This document shows, in pieces, positions 15,701-20,738 of a stretch of 20,738 nt of DNA; position 1 is the first letter of the stretch, and each line of letters opens with the position of its first letter. The translations under genes and the position numbers were made by a program. Origin of the DNA: Phallusia fumigata (taxonomy: Eukaryota; Chordata; Ascidiacea; Phlebobranchia; Ascidiidae); NCBI GenBank assembly GCA_008931825.1, contig QXVZ01029363.1:1-20738 (forward strand), written 5' to 3'. The notes beneath the pieces are model-generated. The model saw only the letters and a list, made by a program, of their open reading frames with translations. It ran no database searches and was not told where the DNA came from.

Positions 15701-16787
15701 AACTGCTCCGAAGACTGGTTTGATGGATACAGCTACGCGGACGAAGAAGAACGAATACGAGGTTGGTTAATTGTACGAAGATTTAAGCGACATACATGTA
15801 CGTGTAAGTGATAAAGTATGAATATTATAAAGCAGAGCATAAATGTCAAAATACGTTGTTTTGAGCAGGCTAAAATCAAATACTTATTGTATAAGTTGTA
15901 CTTAACGTCTAGATATAGTCACTAAATAAATGAAAACATACATATGTTGACGAATTTGTTAAAATTCAGAATGGCAACGTTGCACTGTAACGTTGTGCAC
16001 ATATCTCATTGACAATTTTGTGCCTTTTTTCCTTAAATGATCACACACCAAATAAAGTCGACATTTTGTAGTGCGTCAGTTATTATTATCTGAATGATTT
16101 CTTGTAACATGGCACTGTGTGACCTTTACCACCAAATCTCTTCTCGCTTTCATAATTGACCTGCGAAAACNCATACATATGTTGACGAATTTGTTAAAAT
16201 TCCAGAAACCAAATAAAGCCGACATTTTGTAGTGCGTTCGTTATTATTATCTAAATGATTTCTTGTAACATGGCACTGTGTGACCTTACCACCAAATCTC
16301 TTCTCGCTTTCATAATTGACCTGCGAAAACGGCGCTACTCAAATTAGTTAATTTATCTAGATGTGGATTCGGAATTTTAAGCAGAAGGGTAAGGTAATTT
16401 TAAGGTGTTTAATGGTGCTTAAACATATACCAAGCCGATTTGTGATGGTTCAAAACACGAACACACGCGGCAAAGGTGTTTGCCTTACAGTATTTGTGTG
16501 TGTGCATGATATGCTGTAATCGCTATTCATATGGTGGAGTGTGGGTGGTGGTGCTATAAACATCGCCTTTTGCCAGCACACCTCACAAAAAAGGTAAAAA
16601 TGCGAGGAATCCAATACTTCAAAATAGTGCTGGTTTTGAAATCCTGAAACTTTGCAACTACTTAGGTTACAACGAGACGTGTGGGTTGTTTGACCCCGGG
16701 GACCAGGACCGTCGTGCGGAAACCCAACATACCGGATCCGAAGAATCCGAGGAATTCAGTGAATTCTATTTCGATCGGTATCGATGA
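12725..16787 (+). CDS. Unrecognised four-exon gene: basic N-half, Cys-rich cluster, acidic C-half
   Basis: I do not recognise this protein. Exons: 12725-13760 (or from an acceptor at 12799 or 12714), 15101-15263, 15598-15761 and 16666-16787, with TGA at 16785. Phases 1, 2 and 1 match at all three junctions, giving about 494 residues if the 12725 ATG is used. The first half is Ser/Thr/Arg-rich and basic. Residues 177-218 hold eight cysteines spaced CxC-x9-C-x6-C-x6-C-x2-C-x8-C-x2-C, whose last two CxxC pairs suggest metal binding (inferred). Exon 2 is Gly/Asp/Ser-rich (GDDDADADADQGD), exon 3 is Glu/Asp/Tyr-rich (MNEEMYQQDYGNDTEMDEMD) and exon 4 ends EESEEFSEFYFDRYR. No signal peptide or membrane segment is visible. 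The first intron needs a GC donor (ACAG|GCGAGT). If that is wrong, the first exon would end at TAA 13810 and the acidic exons would be a separate gene. Upstream exons are possible, so the start is uncertain. Confidence 0.72.
14043..14152. repeat. 110-bp exact direct repeat, copy 1, at an N join
   Basis: Identical to 14154-14263, with a single N at 14153 between them. It lies inside the GC-AG intron. It is most simply an unmerged contig overlap. Confidence 0.9.
14154..14263. repeat. 110-bp exact direct repeat, copy 2, at an N join
   Basis: Second copy of 14043-14152, beginning just after the N at 14153 and ending before CTTTCTGTCG, where the sequence becomes unique. Confidence 0.9.
14546..14772 (+). 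mobile_element. Retroposon-like insertion: 180-bp repeat copy 2 with 20-bp flanking direct repeats
   Basis: TTCTTTTAAATTTCCATTTC occurs exactly at 14546-14565 and again at 14753-14772. The repeat unit shared with 11139-11319 starts at 14566, the first base after the left direct repeat. It ends at 14749, three bases before the right one. This geometry fits a target-site duplication made by retroposition. There are no terminal inverted repeats. The frame VGPTVYKYIRVKTVECLYKR stays open across the unit, but no protein family is recognised. Confidence 0.65.
15937..16170. repeat. 234-bp direct repeat, long allele, at an N join
   Basis: Starts CATACATATGTTGACG and ends GACCTGCGAAAAC directly before the N at 16171. 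The same start and end recur in 16172-16330, but that copy is about 75 nt shorter. It lies in the last intron of the unrecognised gene. Confidence 0.85.
16172..16330. repeat. 159-bp direct repeat, short allele, at an N join
   Basis: Matches 15937-16170 except for a deletion of roughly 75 nt (bases about 15968-16046 of the long copy), a few substitutions and a one-base indel (CCTTTACC versus CCTTACC). Probably the other haplotype of the same locus. Confidence 0.85.
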
Positions 16788-16889
16788 AAAGCACCGTCAA
16801 AGTTTCCTTTTACGCTCGTTAAGATTTGAGCAAATGGTGTGAACAATTTTGATACTTTTTCTACTGTTGTGGGTGCGCTTGGTAAAAGG

Positions 16890-16895
16890 AATAAA
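16890..16895 (+). terminator. Candidate poly(A) signal of the unrecognised plus-strand gene
   Basis: AATAAA 103 nt after the TGA of the four-exon gene. A second AATAAA lies at 16971-16976. Either could direct 3' end formation; usage is inferred. Confidence 0.5.
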
Positions 16896-17083
16896 ATGAC
16901 CAAATCTTTGAATCTTAAGCTACAGGTTCCCAGTTTGTTTTTTTTGGCAAAATACGTTACTATTGCCAAAAATAAAGATCTCATGTCGGACACAATGAGA
17001 AAAATACCAATAATATTACCAAAATATATTTGTAGCAATGCTTGTATTTCGCTCGTTTGAAATTTTCGGCTGACTATTTTTGT

Positions 17084-17198
17084 GTTGGAGCCACGGAAAA
17101 AAACTTAAAGCGGCATTGCTCCAACGCAGTAGACCCGATGGGTTGATCCAAATTTTAGTCATCAACTTCGCAAAAATCAAATAAAAATGATCCAACGG
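17084..17198. repeat. Dispersed repeat copy 2 with an inverted repeat at its left edge
   Basis: Shares GCGGCATTGCTCCAAC (17110-17125) and weaker downstream similarity with 8201-8300. GTTGGAGC (17084-17091) is the exact reverse complement of GCTCCAAC (17118-17125), forming an 8-bp stem. That arm is absent at the other copy, so it may be incidental. Confidence 0.5.
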
Positions 17199-18030
17199 AA
17201 CTGCCGTAAGACAGGTTACTCGACGGTGGACTCATTGCGAGCATAATCCCAAGTTAATGTTTCGTTCAAACGTCTTTTTTCCAACGCACAAACGCTACCC
17301 AAGCGACGGACGCACGTTGCCAAACAACAATGTGCCTTAACGTAACAATGCCATGGTATCGAGATAATTTTCATTGTTGTTGTTCCAATAATCTCAGGAA
17401 TCCATTGTCAGAACTAGATCGGAATATGATAACAATGGTTTTGTTTGGCATCGATGTTACCAATAGAAAATTAGGATTGTCGTATACGACGGAATGAAAA
17501 TTTAAATACTATTGTAACTTGAATCCCAAATAATAATGGCAAACATGTCCCAAATTATAATGACACTTTTTTCAGCCTAAAATTTTAACTTATCCTAAAC
17601 AAGTGCGCATTTTATTTTAATTAAGATGAGGCCAGTGTTTCATCACCGGAGAAGTGCATTTTATTCCGGGGGGCAGGAAGCCCTAACAACGTGGTGGTGT
17701 AAATTTTGCCAAATTTGTTTGTCATATTATGCAACAGAACCTACTTTGTTACTTCATAATTTACAAGACAGTGACTCAATACCTTCTCTATTGCGTTGTC
17801 AGACTGTGATGCCAAGAGCCTACCGCTAGTTCAAGTGTATGCAAAGTTGCTTATTTTTTGAGGTGTAATTTTTTTGTGGTGGAAATAGTGCGTGTCTGGA
17901 TTTAGTTTGAGGCAACTGCCATGGTGAAATGGTTTAGAAACATTTGGATGGTGAAATGGTTTAAAACATATAAGGTTACCTGTTGGCTTTGAAACCTTTT
18001 AGATAGAGTGCCCAATATTTTTCAAATGAC
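17199..18030. other. Intergenic stretch between convergent genes, no gene seen
   Basis: It separates the 3' ends of the unrecognised plus-strand gene and PSMD10. A 67-codon ORF at 17626-17829 shows no recognisable motif. A tandem duplication of a 27-bp unit lies at 17921-17974. Confidence 0.6.
17921..17974. repeat. 27-bp unit tandem duplication (2 copies)
   Basis: ATGGTGAAATGGTTTA starts at 17921 and again at 17948. The rest of the unit is similar but diverged. Confidence 0.75.
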
Positions 18031-18036
18031 TTTATT
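18031..18036 (-). terminator. Candidate poly(A) signal of PSMD10
   Basis: TTTATT on the plus strand is AATAAA on the minus strand, about 254 nt past the PSMD10 stop codon. Inferred from motif and position. Confidence 0.45.
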
Positions 18037-18289
18037 CTGTAATGTTGCGAATAACTGGAAACATAAGCCACTTTAAAAAGGAACCAACAATAAAAGGCAA
18101 GAAATATTAGGCAAGTAGTTTATCTTGAACCCATTTCTACAAATACTCACAGTTAACTGAGGCTATCACCTTCAGACAAAGTAGAATAACAACAGAACTA
18201 CTTTAACAGCAATGCTGGAGGTACAAGTATAACAAGAGATTTTGTGGGCAGTCTAAACAGAACACAGTGGTTTTTGTCAGTGCACAATG

Positions 18290-19890
18290 TCACCCTCCCC
18301 GGCAAAGCTGAAGTTGCTTTTTCATTGTCTCTGTGGCAAGTCGAATCGCGGTGCTTCCATCCTGAAAAGCAAAAATGTATTTAATTAAACAACACCACAT
18401 TATGTGTTTGTTTAACATAACACCTTCAAACTTGAGTGATATTGTTGCAACCAAAAATAATGTTAAAATTGTGCTGGTCGAACTACATAAGGGCTTTAGT
18501 GGATCTAAGCAAAGGTTGAAAGCATACCTAGTTAATGTCTTTTAAATGCTTTCACTATACCTTATTTCGCAAAGTGGTATCTGCACCAGCTTCTATTAAA
18601 AGTCTTGCATCAGCAACTCTTCCTTCATCACAAGCAAGATGTCTAAAGTAAGGAGACAAATACAAGAAGATGCATTTTCTGCTAAAAATTCACACTGAAT
18701 GTTCCTAAATATTTATTACTGTTGCAACTTTTTATCACAGTGTGAACCAAAATAATAACATTTATATCAAATCACCAATACATAACTGTAACACAGTAAT
18801 ATATCTTTTTATTGGTCATCTGCAATTGGTTCGTCCAGAGTAAGGTAAGAATAAGTTTACTTACAACGGTGTATTTCCCTCTGAGTCCTGTACATTTAGA
18901 TTTGCATGGTGGGCTATAAGAAGTTGAACGATCTTGGCATTGCCTTTAGATGCTGATCTGTGCAAAGGAGTTGCATTATAATTGTCTGTAGCATCAGGGT
19001 CTGCACCACGGGCTAATAGGGCCTTTGCAGCCTCCAGTCTGCTCCGTGATGCAGCATAGTGTAAGGGGGATAGGCCAGAGTCATTCCGAGCATTAATTTC
19101 GGCTCCTCTTGAAAGAATTGCAAAGAGAATGGTTTCATTTCCGGTTGAGGCTGCAATGTGCAAGGGTGTCCAGCCACTCTGCGATGCAAATAAGTTTTAG
19201 CATCAAGCCAAACTTAGTTTCTTGACCGTTTCACAGTTTTTTCAACTGCCTTATATTGCAAAGAATAACTAAAATTCAATTAGACAATCAAAAATGTATT
19301 TAAAGTTTAAAATCAAGATATGTAAAAAAAAAACTGGTAAAAATTATGCAGCAACACAGAAGTTCCAACTTTAAAACTGTTTTGTTGCTACTTACACTGT
19401 CTTGGCTGTTGACACTTGCATCACTGTCTAGTAAAAAATCCGCCACTTCACGTTGACCGTTAGACACAGCCCAGTGCAGAGCAGTACGTCCAGTCTTAAA
19501 AACAGAAAGGCTTTACACATACAGATACAAAACATAAAAGCTTTCTCCATGGAAGCCAAAGGTCAAGTTTTGCACATTACATCAACCCTTGAGGGCACAT
19601 TGGTGGCAAAATTTGGTGACTAAACACAAACAAATAAGAAACCACGTAAAAAACGTATTGTATAGGCGTGTATGATTAGACCGCCGTAATACAAAACGTA
19701 AGTTTCACAACGTACCAAATGTAACGTAGGCAATGATTGAACAAACGCTGACTGCTATCATTATTCAAAGTCAAACCTGGTCTGTTGAATACACTAAGTT
19801 AGCATTCTCCTTTAGTCGGTGGACCAACAAGGCTAACTGGCCGTCGTAGGCAAGGTTGCACAGTTCGTTGTCGGAAACACCAGCTGACAT
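18290..19890 (-). CDS. PSMD10: 26S proteasome non-ATPase subunit 10 (gankyrin), complete
   Basis: Gankyrin is an ankyrin-repeat chaperone that binds the Rpt3/PSMC4 ATPase during 19S proteasome assembly; in mammals it also binds RB and MDM2 (family knowledge). Five exons: 19777-19890, 19396-19494, 18865-19178, 18561-18642, 18290-18361, all with GT-AG sites and matching phases. They total 681 nt, or 226 residues, the same length as human gankyrin. Seven ankyrin repeats follow the short N-terminus, with cores RTALHWAVSNG, WTPLHIAASTG, LSPLHYAASRS, ATPLHRSASKG and NTPLHLACDEG. The RB-binding LxCxE motif is present as L178-A-C180-D-E182, the same position as in human. The start is the first ATG in the open frame, just before the conserved CNLAYDGQL. 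Orientation is the same as OGT, but the genes are 13 kb apart. Confidence is very high. Confidence 0.96.
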
Positions 19891-20554
19891 GTTGAGTTTT
19901 GCTTGGTATTCTTCTGCAGTGTATTTAAACAAAAAAACGGTCGTCTTCAAGCCAGAAACCAACACCAAAATCGGTCGCAACAAGTGAATCAGCTGTTCGT
20001 CACACTGCAAATTTGTTTCGTCATGGTGACATGTGTGTTCAATGAAGCATTAAAAGATTTTTGAGCTTTTTGGTGATTTTTTTTCATAATTTTTTACCTT
20101 GAATCATGCTTGTATGGATAGATTTGCAATTTTACCTGATGGATGTCCGTGGTTATCACCGCGTACCCATGAAAATATTTAGTCCTCCGCACAAAAAAAT
20201 TGTCTGGCTAAGCTCTATGTTCAAAGGGTACTTTTTCAATGTAACTTGGCGTTAGAGATACAAGAAGATTGAGCGCCACGAAGTTTTCGATTTTTGTGAT
20301 GTGAGTCAAAGTCGATCTTCTAATAGTAGTAGCTCAAGTAAAGTTTGAGGTCAGATTCAAACACGATTCAAAGATTGTTACTAATAAAACAGAGAGAATC
20401 AAGGTCATTCTAATCATTTCCTTAGCAACTTGCGTCACCTTCCTTGTCATAGCATCGTCAAGGTGATTGACATTCCAAAAGTTACATTACGAAAAGTAAA
20501 ACTTTTTTCAAATTTCTAGATAACTTTGCAAACCGGCGACGTAATTCACACTGT
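19891..20554. other. PSMD10 upstream region, no gene seen
   Basis: Sequence 5' of the PSMD10 start codon. The open frame continues upstream of 19890 without an ATG. No TATA or CRE-type palindrome stands out, and no coding exon is evident on either strand. Confidence 0.5.
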
Positions 20555-20610
20555 TTAGCTGTCAAATGTTTCTTGTTAACGGTTAGCTATCAAATATTTC
20601 TTGTTAACCT
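20555..20610. repeat. 28-bp unit tandem duplication (2 copies)
   Basis: TTAGCTGTCAAATGTTTCTT (from 20555) and TTAGCTATCAAATATTTCTT (from 20583) begin adjacent 28-bp units that both continue into GTTAAC and differ at four positions in all. Confidence 0.75.
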
Positions 20611-20738
20611 GCGGACTTGCTGCGAAACTATAAACACATTTTTTTCATATACTTTGTACCGATTATTTTACCATATTAAGTACAATTAAGCTTTTTTAAG
20701 CATGCTATATAGGCTAACACGTTGTAACTTTTTCGTTT

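Noticed and set aside
17626..17829. 67-codon plus-strand ORF with ATG
   Set aside because: Short, no recognisable motif, no clear splice context and composition like its surroundings. Not supported as a gene.

Overview
The window looks like animal nuclear DNA, AT-rich, with compact introns (about 80 to 2,240 bp) and standard GT-AG splice sites. It holds two deeply conserved metazoan genes on the minus strand (OGT at the left, PSMD10/gankyrin at the right). Between them lies about 13 kb dominated by an unrecognised multi-exon gene on the plus strand, a second unrecognised ORF, and repeats. The proteins are close to vertebrate ones while the introns are small. Three single-N joins carry unmerged duplicates about 1% diverged, as expected of a shotgun assembly from a highly heterozygous individual. 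Together these suggest an invertebrate deuterostome, most likely a tunicate such as Ciona. The organism is an inference, not proven by the sequence.

Region by region. (1) 122-5176, minus: eleven consecutive coding exons of OGT, giving 479 residues and 13.5 TPR repeats. The catalytic half lies beyond the left edge. (2) 5177-5600: OGT upstream region with a perfect CRE palindrome, a CACGTG E-box and a GC box. (3) 5730-7468: an 869-bp direct duplication split by one N, probably two alleles of one locus. (4) 7469-9230: no gene seen; holds one copy of a diverged dispersed repeat. (5) 9257-9925, plus: a basic, unrecognised ORF. (6) 9926-12714: no gene seen apart from one copy of a 180-bp repeat. 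(7) 12725-16787, plus: a four-exon unrecognised gene. It has a basic Ser/Thr-rich first half, a cluster of eight cysteines and a strongly acidic C-terminal half. The exons join in phase only if the first intron uses a GC-AG boundary. Its introns contain the second 180-bp repeat copy, flanked by 20-bp direct repeats, and two more N-linked duplications. (8) 16788-18289: poly(A) signals of the two convergent genes, the second copy of the dispersed repeat and a small tandem duplication. (9) 18290-19890, minus: complete five-exon PSMD10, 226 residues. (10) 19891-20738: PSMD10 upstream region with a 28-bp tandem duplication.

The genes do not form an operon. OGT makes the nuclear and cytosolic O-GlcNAc modification and PSMD10 is a proteasome 19S assembly chaperone; I infer no functional link. 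The most novel item is the middle plus-strand gene, a possible lineage-specific protein. Several odd structures (N joins) are best read as assembly artefacts, so the true locus is probably about 1.1-1.3 kb shorter than this window.
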